From Arthrobacter pascens (GTDB lineage: Bacteria; Actinomycetota; Actinomycetes; Actinomycetales; Micrococcaceae), in NCBI RefSeq assembly GCF_017052465.1, contig NZ_JAFHKT010000148.1, positions 62,001 to 126,000 on the forward strand: DNA of 64,000 nt, in the 5' to 3' direction. Positions within the stretch are counted from its first letter, which is position 1; each line of letters starts with the position of its first letter. Under the pieces are notes generated by a model. It worked only from the letters and a program-made list of their open reading frames with translations. It ran no database searches and was not told the DNA's origin. This document shows, piece after piece, positions 18,060 to 25,512 of this stretch. A program made the position numbers and the translations under genes.

Positions 18060-18704
18060 TCAGATCCCTAGGAACCTGGCTGTGGGTTCGTGGCCCTCCA
18101 CCTTCAGCTGCCAGTCGGGGCGTTTGAGGGTCTCCGGGGTCAGGCGGACGCGCTGCACCGTCTCCTGCTTGCCGCCCCAGGACATCCGCGTCACGCCGTT
18201 CAGTTCGTAGCCGAGGGAGCGTGAAACTCCGAGCGAGGCGGCGTTCCACTCCGCCGCTTCGGATTCCGCGACGTCGGCCTTGAGCCAGTCAAAGGCATAA
18301 AGCGCGACGGCGGCGCGCATCTCCTTGCCGAAGCCGCGGCCATGCGCGGTCCTCCGCAGCCAGGAACCGGTATTTACCGTCCTGCGGACGGAAAAATCCC
18401 TGGCCTCCACGTCCTGGCAGCCCAGGAAGGTTTCGCCGTGCCAGATGCCGAGGATCAGGGACCAGGACTCCGGAGTGCTGTTGGCCCGGCGCTGCCAGTA
18501 CCAGCGGCCCATGGTCGGTCCCAGCTGGTCGGGCGGTGATTCGGCCCATGGGGTGCCGAAGGGGTTCCGGCCCTGCTCATGAATGCCGCTGGCTGCTGCC
18601 TCCACTGCCGCGGGAATGTCGCCGTCCCGGAGTGGGCGCAACACGAGCCGGGGAGTGGCCAGCGTCAGGGCGAACGGCGGATAAACAGATGTCAGCTCGG
18701 TCAT
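18060..18704 (-). CDS. GNAT-family N-acetyltransferase (RimJ/RimL-like)
   Basis: A 214-residue cytosolic acetyltransferase likely modifying an N-terminal or small-molecule amine with acetyl-CoA. It opens with the RimJ/L-type LATPRLVLRPLRDGDIPAAV, has the acetyl-CoA pyrophosphate-binding segment RRTAHGRGFGKEMRAAVALYAF (motif A; R/Q-x-x-G-x-G/A written as RTAHGRGFG), and the WNAASLGVSRSLGYELNGV block with the Asn and Tyr typical of the family. The substrate is unknown. The ATG at 18704 is exactly 6 nt after TAGGCT, a leaderless start. The upstream gene on the same strand ends 34 nt away. Confidence 0.85.
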   Translation of the reverse strand: MTELTSVYPPFALTLATPRLVLRPLRDGDIPAAVEAAASGIHEQGRNPFGTPWAESPPDQLGPTMGRWYWQRRANSTPESWSLILGIWHGETFLGCQDVEARDFSVRRTVNTGSWLRRTAHGRGFGKEMRAAVALYAFDWLKADVAESEAAEWNAASLGVSRSLGYELNGVTRMSWGGKQETVQRVRLTPETLKRPDWQLKVEGHEPTARFLGI

Positions 18705-18710
18705 CAGGGA

Positions 18711-18716
18711 AGCCTA
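18711..18716 (-). promoter_or_regulatory. leaderless -10 box of the GNAT gene (TAGGCT-N6-ATG)
   Basis: TAGGCT on the minus strand lies 6 nt before the ATG at 18704, inside the 34-nt gap after the preceding gene. Confidence 0.6.
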
Positions 18717-18738
18717 GCCCACGCCTGCGCGAGTCAGG

Positions 18739-19530
18739 CTAGGCGGGGTTGGGACGCAACGGCCACTGGATGTGTTCCCGGACGTCCGTCAGGTTCACCG
18801 GCTCGGCCACGAAGAGGTCGTCGAGCATGTACTCGTCGACAGCCAGGATGCGGATCCAGTGGCCGGGCAGGTCCGCCCCGCCGTCGAGGGGTTCGCTGGC
18901 CACGCAGACCCCCGTGCCGGCGTCGATCCGGATCCGCGTCCGCCCGGGCCCGCACAGCGGACTTTCGGGGTCCAGCGGACGGTACCCGGGGTTCGGCGAA
19001 ACCACTGTCTCCCGGGCAGGGCGGCCCTCGTGCTCCACATCGCGCACGGGCTCCAGCAGCTCCACGGCATTGGCGCGGGGGAACTCCAGCGGAACGGGAG
19101 CGTTGCCGGCGAGCTCCACCGGGTCCAGGGCGGCGGCGAAGCGGCTGTTCCCGAACGATGGTTCGCCGTACGCTGCCTCGGGGCGGCGCCTGACCAGCCC
19201 GCCGTCGTCGTAAACGGGGGTGACGAGGTGCGCCGGAAGCAGCCAGGACCGTCGCGTGGCACTGATGTACAGGCCGTCCCGGGAGTCGTTGATGCCTGTG
19301 GTGTTGTGCAGCAGGGTTCCGTCCATGGACTCAAGCCGGAGGGCGCCGGGGCGGCGCAGCCAGGCCCGGACGGGGCCGGCCCCGTCGGGGGAGGTCTCCC
19401 GGTATTCGAAGCGGAGGGACTGCCATTTCCAAGGGGAGGAACGGCACAGGTTCCTGAAGGACGCGGCGGAGTCCGAGGGCGTCGCCGCCCCGCCGTGTTC
19501 CTGCCGGTGCTTGGCGTCCCAGGTCCCCAT
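18739..19530 (-). CDS. conserved hypothetical protein
   Basis: A 263-residue protein I do not recognise. It has no signal peptide or membrane helix. The opening is hydrophilic (WDAKHRQEHGGAATPSDSAA), followed by beta-strand-rich sequence with Trp- and Arg-rich strands (SPWKWQSLRFEYRE, VRAWLRRPGALRLE) and a C-terminal half rich in Asp/Pro (GYRPLDPESPLCGPGRTRIR, HWIRILAVDEYMLDDLFVAE). The pattern of a modified substrate strand, gly-rich turn and IDAGTGVCV resembles LolA/RseB-like lipid-binding folds, but this is weak. I chose ATG 19530 because TAAACT ends 6 nt before it; a GTG at 19536 is the alternative. It is divergent from the prepilin peptidase gene. Confidence 0.7.
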   Translation of the reverse strand: MGTWDAKHRQEHGGAATPSDSAASFRNLCRSSPWKWQSLRFEYRETSPDGAGPVRAWLRRPGALRLESMDGTLLHNTTGINDSRDGLYISATRRSWLLPAHLVTPVYDDGGLVRRRPEAAYGEPSFGNSRFAAALDPVELAGNAPVPLEFPRANAVELLEPVRDVEHEGRPARETVVSPNPGYRPLDPESPLCGPGRTRIRIDAGTGVCVASEPLDGGADLPGHWIRILAVDEYMLDDLFVAEPVNLTDVREHIQWPLRPNPA

Positions 19531-19536
19531 ATCCAC

Positions 19537-19542
19537 AGTTTA
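19537..19542 (-). promoter_or_regulatory. leaderless -10 box of the hypothetical gene (TAAACT-N6-ATG)
   Basis: TAAACT on the minus strand is 6 nt from the ATG at 19530. Confidence 0.5.
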
Positions 19543-19576
19543 CGCGCGGGGCGCGCGCCGGACCGGGCAAATCCAG

Positions 19577-19582
19577 TAGCAT
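19577..19582 (+). promoter_or_regulatory. leaderless -10 box of the A24 peptidase gene (TAGCAT-N6-GTG)
   Basis: TAGCAT ends 6 nt before the GTG at 19589. No ribosome binding site is present. Confidence 0.6.
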
Positions 19583-19588
19583 CCGAGA

Positions 19589-20161
19589 GTGATCCAACGA
19601 CTTGGCGAACTCTGGCAAGCGGCGCCTCCCGCCTTCTGGCTGGTCCTGGCGGCCTGCGCCTATTTCGCCGTGATGGCCGTCCGGCTGACGGTGATCGATG
19701 TGCGGCACCACCTCCTGCCGAACCGGATCGTGTTTCCGTCATACGCCGTGGCGGGTGTGCTGCTGCTGGGGGCGGTGGCCAGCCTGGTCCTGTCGGTGCC
19801 CGGCAGCGGAGGGCCCGACGGCGGCGGCGCGCCCGAGGCCGCCGCGCAGCTGTTCGGGGTGCCGGCACTCAGGATCCTGGCGGGGGGAGCAGTCCTGTGG
19901 CTGTTCTACTTCGTGCTGCGCCTGGTGTATCCGCCGGGGATGGGGTTCGGTGACGTGAAGCTGGCAGGCGTGCTGGGGATGTACCTGGGCTACCTGGGCT
20001 GGTCCCACGTTTTCGCCGGAACCTTCGCGGCGTTCCTGCTCGGCGGCCTGTGGAGCATCGCCCTGCTGGCGTCGCGCCGGGGAACGCTTAAGTCAGCCAT
20101 CCCGTTCGGGCCGTTCATGCTCGCCGGTGCCGCGGCCGCCATGGCCGTGGTGCCAGCCTGA
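19589..20161 (+). CDS. A24-family prepilin peptidase
   Basis: An aspartyl membrane protease that would remove the leader of type IV/Tad-type prepilins. The 190-residue protein is the peptidase-only form, lacking the N-terminal methylase domain of PilD. The two catalytic aspartates are visible: the first in VIDVRHHLLPNRIV, the second in the GxGD motif GMGFGDVKLAG. About six helices span the sequence. No pilin or secretion ATPase gene is in the window, so its substrates must be encoded elsewhere. The GTG start is leaderless by position. It is convergent with fumC across a 167-bp gap holding repeats and a terminator. Confidence 0.88.
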   Translation: MIQRLGELWQAAPPAFWLVLAACAYFAVMAVRLTVIDVRHHLLPNRIVFPSYAVAGVLLLGAVASLVLSVPGSGGPDGGGAPEAAAQLFGVPALRILAGGAVLWLFYFVLRLVYPPGMGFGDVKLAGVLGMYLGYLGWSHVFAGTFAAFLLGGLWSIALLASRRGTLKSAIPFGPFMLAGAAAAMAVVPA

Positions 20162-20180
20162 GCAGTCCGTCCCCACGCCC

Positions 20181-20238
20181 AGCGCGAACGGATAGTTAAG
20201 CCCCACCTCTGAGCGCGAACGGGGCACTTAAGCCCCAC
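20181..20238 (+). repeat. two direct copies of the AGCGCGAAC repeat arm
   Basis: The 20181-20206 and 20212-20238 arms both read AGCGCGAACGG, a short variable stretch, then TTAAGCCCCAC, 31 bp apart. They match the outer parts of the palindromic elements at 24387-24450 and 25451-25512 (consensus AGCGCGAACnGG, then TAA, then CCCC). Confidence 0.65.
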
Positions 20239-20262
20239 CCGCCCGCGACTCCCTTAAACGCA

Positions 20263-20300
20263 GCGGCCGCCCGCCTTCACAAGGGAAGGTGGGCGGCCGC
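20263..20300. terminator. bidirectional terminator between the A24 peptidase gene and fumC
   Basis: A 16-bp stem (20263-20278 with 20285-20300, one G-U pair) with a 6-nt loop lies between two convergent genes. Confidence 0.85.
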
Positions 20301-20328
20301 CGTCGTACCTAAGGGAGGCTGTGGGGAT

Positions 20329-21750
20329 TTATGCCTTGTGCGGCGGGCGCGTCATGGACATGACGTCCAGGGCGGTGTCCAGCTGCTCTTCGGTCAGCTC
20401 GCCGCGCTCCAGGAAGCCCATGGCCACCACGGTCTCGCGGATGGTCAGGCCCTCGGCGACGGCCTTCTTGGCGATCTTGGCGGCGTTTTCGTAGCCGATG
20501 AACTTGTTCAGCGGCGTAACGATCGACGGCGACGCCTCGGCGAGGAAGCGGGCGCGCTCGACGTTGGCGGTGATGCCGTCGATCATCTTGTCGGCCATGA
20601 CGCGGCTGGTGTTGGCCAGCAGGCGGACGGACTCGAGCAGGTTCGCGGCCATGACGGGGATGCCGACGTTCAGTTCGAAGGCGCCGTTGGTGCCGGACCA
20701 GGCGATGGCGGTGTCGTTGCCGATCACCTGGGCGCAGACCATGATGGACGCCTCGCAGATGACGGGGTTGACCTTGCCCGGCATGATCGAGGAACCCGGC
20801 TGCAGGTCGGGGATGGCGATTTCGCCGAGGCCGGTGTTGGGGCCGGAGCCCATCCAGCGGAGGTCGTTGTTGATCTTCATGAAGGAGATCGCGATGTTGC
20901 GCAGCTGGCTTGAGGCTTCGATGAGGCCGTCGCGGTTGGCCTGGGCCTCGAAGTGGTCGCGTGCCTCGGTCAGCGGCAGGCCGGTGTCGGTAGCGAGGAG
21001 TTCGATGACGCGCTCCGGGAAGCCGGCCGGGGTGTTGATGCCGGTGCCCACAGCGGTTCCGCCGAGGGGAACCTCGGCAACGCGGGGGAGGGAGGCATTG
21101 ATGCGCTCGATGCCGTATCGGACCTGTGCGGCGTAGCCGCCGAACTCCTGGCCCAGGGTCACCGGGGTGGCGTCCATGAGGTGCGTGCGGCCGGACTTCA
21201 CGACGTCCTTGAACTCAACAGCCTTGCGCTCCAGCGACTCGGCGAGGTAGCCGAGGGCCGGGATGAGGTCGTTGATCAGTGCCGAGGTGGCTGCAACGTG
21301 GACCGAGGTGGGGAACACGTCGTTGGAGGACTGTGAGGCGTTGACGTGGTCGTTGGGGTGGACCACCTTGTCGCTGCCGGCGGCCTTAAGGGCACGGGAG
21401 GCAAGTTCGGCGAGGACCTCGTTGGTGTTCATGTTCGAGGACGTGCCGGAGCCTGTCTGGAAAACGTCGATGGGGAAGTCGCCGTCGTATTTGCCCGCAG
21501 CTACCTCATCGGCAGCGTCCGCGATCGCCTTGGCCAGCTCGCCGTCGAGCACGCCCAGTTCTGCGTTGGCCTGGGCGGCAGCCTTCTTGACCCGGGCGAG
21601 GGCCTCGATGTGTGCGCGTTCCAGGGTTTTGCCGGAAATGGGGAAGTTTTCAACTGCACGCTGCGTCTGTGCACGGTACAGGGCGTTCACGGGGACGCGG
21701 ACTTCGCCCATCGTGTCATGTTCAATGCGGAACTCTTCAGTGGAAGTCAT
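20329..21750 (-). CDS. fumC: class II fumarate hydratase
   Basis: Iron-independent fumarase catalysing reversible hydration of fumarate to malate in the TCA cycle, acting as a cytosolic homotetramer. The 473-residue protein has the superfamily signature GSSIMPGKVNP containing the flexible catalytic-Ser loop, plus the TGSGTSSNMNTNEVLA, SSNDVFPTSVHVA and GRTHLMDATPVTLGQEF active-site blocks, including the catalytic His. The ATG at 21750 lies 6 nt after TAAGCT, a leaderless start. A hairpin separates it from carbonic anhydrase upstream. Fumarase, DUF4245 and glpX cluster similarly in M. tuberculosis. Confidence 0.97.
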   Translation of the reverse strand: MTSTEEFRIEHDTMGEVRVPVNALYRAQTQRAVENFPISGKTLERAHIEALARVKKAAAQANAELGVLDGELAKAIADAADEVAAGKYDGDFPIDVFQTGSGTSSNMNTNEVLAELASRALKAAGSDKVVHPNDHVNASQSSNDVFPTSVHVAATSALINDLIPALGYLAESLERKAVEFKDVVKSGRTHLMDATPVTLGQEFGGYAAQVRYGIERINASLPRVAEVPLGGTAVGTGINTPAGFPERVIELLATDTGLPLTEARDHFEAQANRDGLIEASSQLRNIAISFMKINNDLRWMGSGPNTGLGEIAIPDLQPGSSIMPGKVNPVICEASIMVCAQVIGNDTAIAWSGTNGAFELNVGIPVMAANLLESVRLLANTSRVMADKMIDGITANVERARFLAEASPSIVTPLNKFIGYENAAKIAKKAVAEGLTIRETVVAMGFLERGELTEEQLDTALDVMSMTRPPHKA

Positions 21751-21756
21751 GGGGCT

Positions 21757-21762
21757 AGCTTA
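21757..21762 (-). promoter_or_regulatory. leaderless -10 box of fumC (TAAGCT-N6-ATG)
   Basis: TAAGCT on the minus strand lies 6 nt before the fumC ATG. A TTCGAT 17 nt further upstream is a weak -35 candidate. Confidence 0.55.
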
Positions 21763-21801
21763 GGGCGATCTGCGGCCGCATCGAAAACCGTGAACTGCTT
21801 G

Positions 21802-21831
21802 CGACGGCGGTCCCGAAAGGGCCCGCCGTCG
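21802..21831 (-). terminator. hairpin terminator after carbonic anhydrase
   Basis: A 9-bp stem, CGACGGCGG with CCGCCGTCG, extends through a mismatch into CCC/GGG around a GAAA tetraloop, 7 nt after the carbonic anhydrase stop on the minus strand. Confidence 0.75.
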
Positions 21832-21837
21832 TCAGCC

Positions 21838-22452
21838 CTAGAGCTCGCCGATTCCGGAAACAAGCTCGGCGTGCCCTTCGGCGAGGCTGTAGGAGAGGCC
21901 GATGACCGCGGCCCGCCCTGTCTCAATTGCGTCGGAAATCACACGCGAGCTGTCGACGAGCCGCTGGGACGTCTGCTTGACGTGCTCCACCACCATGTCG
22001 TTGACCTCGTTTTCGTTATTGCGCAGGGAAGTCAGGACGGACGGCGTGATCCGCTCCACGAGGTCCCGGATGAACCCGGTGGGCATCTGGCCCGTTTCCA
22101 CGGCGGCTTTGGTGGCGCTGACCGCGCCGCAGCTGTCGTGGCCCAGCACCACGATCAGCGGCACGCTGAGGACGCCAATGCTGTATTCGAGCGATCCGAG
22201 CACGGCGTCGTCAATCACCTGGCCGGCGGTGCGGACCACGAAGGCGTCGCCGAGGCCGAGGTCGAAGATGATTTCTGCCGCGAGGCGGGAGTCGGAACAG
22301 CCGAAGATCACCGCGAACGGGTGCTGGTTTTCCACCAGGGAGGACCGCCGTGAGGCGTCCTGGTTGGGGTGCGATGATTCGCCGTTAACAAAGCGTTCGT
22401 TGCCTTCGCGCAGACGGCGCCAGGCCAGTGCAGGAGTCAGGTAGGTAGCCAC
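21838..22452 (-). CDS. beta-class carbonic anhydrase
   Basis: Interconverts CO2 and bicarbonate using a zinc ion, supplying bicarbonate to carboxylases. In 204 residues the zinc ligands and dyad are all present: Cys52, Asp54 and Arg56 in CSDSR, then His105 and Cys108 in GHDSCGA. The fold is otherwise typical (FDLGLGDAFVVRTAGQV). The GTG start at 22452 is 7 nt after TAAGGT, which itself contains the stop codon of the upstream DUF4245 gene; thus it can be transcribed from its own leaderless promoter as well as by read-through. Confidence 0.95.
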   Translation of the reverse strand: MATYLTPALAWRRLREGNERFVNGESSHPNQDASRRSSLVENQHPFAVIFGCSDSRLAAEIIFDLGLGDAFVVRTAGQVIDDAVLGSLEYSIGVLSVPLIVVLGHDSCGAVSATKAAVETGQMPTGFIRDLVERITPSVLTSLRNNENEVNDMVVEHVKQTSQRLVDSSRVISDAIETGRAAVIGLSYSLAEGHAELVSGIGEL

Positions 22453-22459
22453 GGCCCCT

Positions 22460-22465
22460 ACCTTA
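22460..22465 (-). promoter_or_regulatory. carbonic anhydrase -10 box overlapping the DUF4245 stop (TAAGGT-N7-GTG)
   Basis: The TAA stop of DUF4245 forms the first three bases of TAAGGT, which lies 7 nt before the GTG at 22452. Confidence 0.45.
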
Positions 22466-23158
22466 CGGGCTGGGGCTCACCGAGGGGGAAACTGTTACTG
22501 CGGGCTTACTGTCCAGGGACTTCACGACGGCGACGGCCAGCACTGCGAACTCGTCCAGTTGGGCCTCACCGCTTAGGACAACGGTGGTGCCGCGGTGGTT
22601 CAGCACCATGCTCTTCTCGCCCCTGCCGGTATCCCTGAGCTCCCATTCCTGGCCGCCTGCCTGCCGTGTGCCGGTCACCGGGGCGTTCTTGGTCTGCTGC
22701 AGGAGCCACGTCGGGTTGGCCTTTCGGGTCTGGACCAGGCCGATGAAGGCTTCCTTGGGAGTGAGGTAGCCGACTTCCCAGGTGGGGACGCCGGTTCCTG
22801 TGCCGGCTTCCCAGCGGGCGTAATTTGGGCTGAATGTGTCGCCGGTATCAGGGGTGACCGGTGTGAATCCCGCCACATCTGCGGCGTTGCCGGCGACGGC
22901 GCTGACGTCGATGTCGGGCCGGAAGCCGTCGGACTTCGGTGAGGGATTCATCAGCACGATCGGCAGGAAGGCAGCAATGCTGACCACCAGTGCGATGATC
23001 ATCCCAATGACCGACGCGTTGGCCCGCTTGGCGGCAGCGGCGGGAATGACCGGCTTGACCGGCTGTACGGCCGGGTCCGGGGCGGAGCCGTGGCCGGCTG
23101 CCGGGGTGTCGGGGGCGGACTTGTCCTGCGTTTCACTCACCCTTCTATAGTCGCCCAT
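22463..23158 (-). CDS. DUF4245 domain-containing protein
   Basis: An actinobacterial membrane-anchored protein of unknown function. The N-terminus is hydrophilic and Pro/Ala-rich, a single transmembrane helix (SVIGMIIALVVSIAAFLPIVLM) follows at about residues 50-71, and the extracytoplasmic domain contains family-like blocks PNYARWEAGTGTGVPTWEVGYLTPKE (motif given in part as WEVGYLTPKEAFIGL), TRKANPTWLLQQTKNAP and GGQEWELRDTG. The ATG at 23158 is the longest start; an internal GTG at 23140, 6 nt after GACTAT, is a leaderless alternative giving VSETQDKSAP. It neighbours divergent glpX, as Rv1100 does Rv1099c. Confidence 0.85.
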   Translation of the reverse strand: MGDYRRVSETQDKSAPDTPAAGHGSAPDPAVQPVKPVIPAAAAKRANASVIGMIIALVVSIAAFLPIVLMNPSPKSDGFRPDIDVSAVAGNAADVAGFTPVTPDTGDTFSPNYARWEAGTGTGVPTWEVGYLTPKEAFIGLVQTRKANPTWLLQQTKNAPVTGTRQAGGQEWELRDTGRGEKSMVLNHRGTTVVLSGEAQLDEFAVLAVAVVKSLDSKPAVTVSPSVSPSP

Positions 23159-23218
23159 GCGGGGACCGATTCCACATTCGGCTTTTCCGGCGGTGAGGGC
23201 GCGTTCGGTTCATAGGTT

Positions 23219-23257
23219 GGTCATCCCATGACCTCGGGAGCCCGCCCCGACTATGAT
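23219..23257 (+). promoter_or_regulatory. glpX promoter with overlapping palindrome
   Basis: TGACCT (23229-23234), 17 nt, then TATGAT (23252-23257) form a plausible promoter for glpX. The inverted repeat GGTCAT-CCC-ATGACC (23219-23233) overlaps the -35 hexamer, as an operator would. Confidence 0.5.
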
Positions 23258-23334
23258 CAGTAACAGAGGAATCACCGCACGTGCCTCCTATGGCATTGCG
23301 GGTCCAATGATCGCCACTCGAAGAAGAGGTTCAC

Positions 23335-24372
23335 GTGTCACCAGCGTCCATGACCCAGAAGTATTCAACGCTTTCCCCCTCGCTTGCCGTCGGGATCGAC
23401 GAGCCGGACCGCAACCTCGCACTGGAGCTTGTCCGCGTCACCGAGGCCGCGGCCATTGCCGGCGGCCACTGGGTGGGCTTCGGCGACAAGAACAAGGCCG
23501 ACGGCGCGGCTGTCGACGCCATGCGCTCCTTCCTCCAGACCGTTCACTTCAACGGCGTTGTGGTCATCGGTGAAGGCGAAAAAGACGAAGCCCCCATGCT
23601 GTTCAACGGTGAACAGGTTGGCGACGGCACCGGCCCTGAGTGCGACGTCGCCGTTGACCCCATCGACGGAACCCGCCTGACGGCCCTGGGCATCAACAAC
23701 GCCCTGGCAGTCCTGGCCGTGGCCGAACGCGGTTCCATGTTCGACCCGTCCGCAGTGTTCTACATGGAGAAGCTCGTCACCGGCCCCGAGGCTGCCGACA
23801 TGGTGGACTTGCGCCTGCCCGTCAAGCAGAACCTGCACCTGATCGCCAAGGCCAAGGGCGTCAAGGTCAACCAGCTGAACGTCATGATCCTTGACCGCGA
23901 CCGCCACCGCCCGCTGGTGGAGGAAATCCGCGAGGCCGGCGCGCGCACCAAGTTCATCATGGACGGCGACGTCGCCGGAGCCATCGCGGCAGCGCGCTCC
24001 GGCACCGGCGTTGACGCGCTGATGGGCATCGGCGGAACTCCGGAAGGCATCGTCGCCGCGTGTGCCATCAAGTCGCTCGGCGGCGTCATCCAGGGCCGGC
24101 TGTGGCCCACCAGCGACGACGAGAAGCAGAAGGCCATCGACGCCGGCCACGACCTCGAGCGGGTCCTGTCCACGAACGATCTCGTCAAGAGCGACAACTG
24201 CTACTTCGCCGCCACCGGCATCACCGACGGCGACCTCCTCAAGGGAGTGCGCTACGACAAGGACAAGGTGCTGACGCAGTCAATCGTCATGCGCTCCAAG
24301 TCCGGCACCATCCGCTTCGTGGACGGCGAGCACCAGGCCAGCAAGTGGGAAGGCTACGCCCGCAAGAGCTAG
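23335..24372 (+). CDS. glpX: class II fructose-1,6-bisphosphatase
   Basis: Hydrolyses fructose-1,6-bisphosphate to fructose-6-phosphate, the committed step of gluconeogenesis; in actinobacteria the GlpX type is usually the main FBPase. The 345-residue protein shows the lithium-sensitive phosphatase metal-binding motif DPIDGTRLTA, the GEGEKDEAPMLFNGE acidic block and the IMDGDVAGAIAA and GIGGTPEGIVAACAIK segments of the class II family. The GTG at 23335 follows a purine-rich GAAGAGG. A second in-frame ATG 5 codons later is less well spaced. A palindromic repeat element begins 14 nt after its stop. Confidence 0.96.
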   Translation: MSPASMTQKYSTLSPSLAVGIDEPDRNLALELVRVTEAAAIAGGHWVGFGDKNKADGAAVDAMRSFLQTVHFNGVVVIGEGEKDEAPMLFNGEQVGDGTGPECDVAVDPIDGTRLTALGINNALAVLAVAERGSMFDPSAVFYMEKLVTGPEAADMVDLRLPVKQNLHLIAKAKGVKVNQLNVMILDRDRHRPLVEEIREAGARTKFIMDGDVAGAIAAARSGTGVDALMGIGGTPEGIVAACAIKSLGGVIQGRLWPTSDDEKQKAIDAGHDLERVLSTNDLVKSDNCYFAATGITDGDLLKGVRYDKDKVLTQSIVMRSKSGTIRFVDGEHQASKWEGYARKS

Positions 24373-24386
24373 TCCCACCGCACCCC

Positions 24387-24450
24387 AGCGCGAACTGGCA
24401 GGTAATGACCCCAAATCTCAAATTTGCGGGCATTAGCTGCCAGTTCGCGT
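24387..24450. repeat. palindromic AGCGCGAAC element, left of the DUF559-like gene
   Basis: The arm 24387-24416 (AGCGCGAACTGGCAGGTAAT, then GACCCCAAAT) is nearly the exact inverse of 24421-24450, with a CTCA loop: about 26 of 29 positions pair. It matches the element at 25451-25512 and the half-arms at 20181-20238. It may also terminate glpX. Confidence 0.8.
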
Positions 24451-24514
24451 TTAACGATCCAGATGAGCCTGTGGATAACGGCTCTGGCATGCTGGACAGG
24501 GACCAGAATGAAGC

Positions 24515-25465
24515 ATGCCGCGCACGCCGATGCCTCCCCAGATACCGAATGGATCGTTCCTTGTTGAAGACGCAGACCGGCTGGGACTGAGCCCAAAGCG
24601 GCTCAGCCGGAACGGCATTTTCACACCGTCGCGCGGCATCAGGCTGCCGCTGCACAGCACAGGAACAGTTGCCGACAACGTTCGCGCTTACTCGCGGCTG
24701 GATCCCGCTTGCGTGCTCACCCATTCGACCAGCGCCAGGATCTGCTGCATTTGCCTGCCGGGCTGGCTGGACCAGGACTGGCGCATCCACATTGCCCGTC
24801 CGGCGGACGGTTCCAAACCCCGCCGGCGGAATGTTGTGGGTCACCAGTTGTCTTTCAAGCCCGGCGAAGTGGTGATGTTCGACGGCGTGCGGCTCACGTC
24901 CCCGGCAAGGACCTGGCTGGACTTGGCCTCATTGTTGAGCATCGATGAGCTGGTGGCTGCCGGCGACTCTGTCGTCGTCGAACACGGTGAGGATTTCCCC
25001 ATGCCACGGCAGCCGTTGGCGACCATAGGGGATCTGAAGCGAATCGTTGGCCAGCACCCGGGCATGCGCGGAGTGAGGAAGGCAAGGCTCGCGCTGGATC
25101 TGATTCGCGTGGGCGCGGATTCGGCGCCGGAAACGATGATGAGATTGGCACTTTTGCACGCCGGCCTCCCTGAACCTGTTCTGAACGTTGTGCTGCGCAA
25201 CAGGCTCGGCCATCCGGTGGTGTGGCCGGATGCCGCCTACCCTGACCAGCGGATTGCCCTTCAGTACGACGGTGCCCATCACGGTGACTTCGACCAGTAC
25301 CGGCGCGACATCAAGCGTCAGAGCCTGACGGAGAGTCTGGGCTGGCGCGAGCTTCGAGTGCAAAGCAGCGACCTGGAGGGGGACCGCCCGTTCATTGTCG
25401 AAAAGGTCAAGGCTGCTCTGCGGGGACCTTACGCTGCCGCCATAGAAGAACGAACCGGCAGCTAA
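24515..25465 (+). CDS. AbiEi/DUF559-like endonuclease-domain protein
   Basis: A 316-residue protein with an N-terminal winged-helix-like segment (FLVEDADRLGLSPKRLSRNGIFTPSRGIRLPL; key residues RLGLSPKRLSRNG) and a C-terminal PD-(D/E)XK-type domain: a likely first acidic residue in SAPETMMRLAL (near 206), then VVWPDAAYPDQRIALQYDGAHH (Asp and Gln-x-Asp near 250) and the DIKRQSLTESLGWRELRV tail typical of DUF559/Vsr-like nucleases. Where most relatives have EYDG this one has QYDG. The nuclease function is inferred. Sampled lines are 57-62% G+C, lower than neighbours. Palindromic repeats lie on both sides, and the stop codon is inside the right one. Confidence 0.75.
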   Translation: MPRTPMPPQIPNGSFLVEDADRLGLSPKRLSRNGIFTPSRGIRLPLHSTGTVADNVRAYSRLDPACVLTHSTSARICCICLPGWLDQDWRIHIARPADGSKPRRRNVVGHQLSFKPGEVVMFDGVRLTSPARTWLDLASLLSIDELVAAGDSVVVEHGEDFPMPRQPLATIGDLKRIVGQHPGMRGVRKARLALDLIRVGADSAPETMMRLALLHAGLPEPVLNVVLRNRLGHPVVWPDAAYPDQRIALQYDGAHHGDFDQYRRDIKRQSLTESLGWRELRVQSSDLEGDRPFIVEKVKAALRGPYAAAIEERTGS

Positions 25466-25512
25466 TGCCCCCAAACTGCGGATCTGAGGTCGTTAGCTGC
25501 CAGTTCGCGCTC
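25451..25512. repeat. palindromic AGCGCGAAC element, right of the DUF559-like gene
   Basis: CGAACCGGCAGCTAATGCCC (25451-25470) is mirrored by GTTAGCTGCCAGTTCGCGCT ending at 25511. It fills the whole convergent gap, supplies the last codons and stop (25463-25465) of the DUF559-like gene, and abuts the FemX stop codon at 25511-25513. Confidence 0.8.

Noticed and set aside
20181..20238. Start of a CRISPR-like array
   Set aside because: Only two copies about 26 bp long with a very short spacer, no cas genes, and the unit matches a dispersed palindromic family instead.
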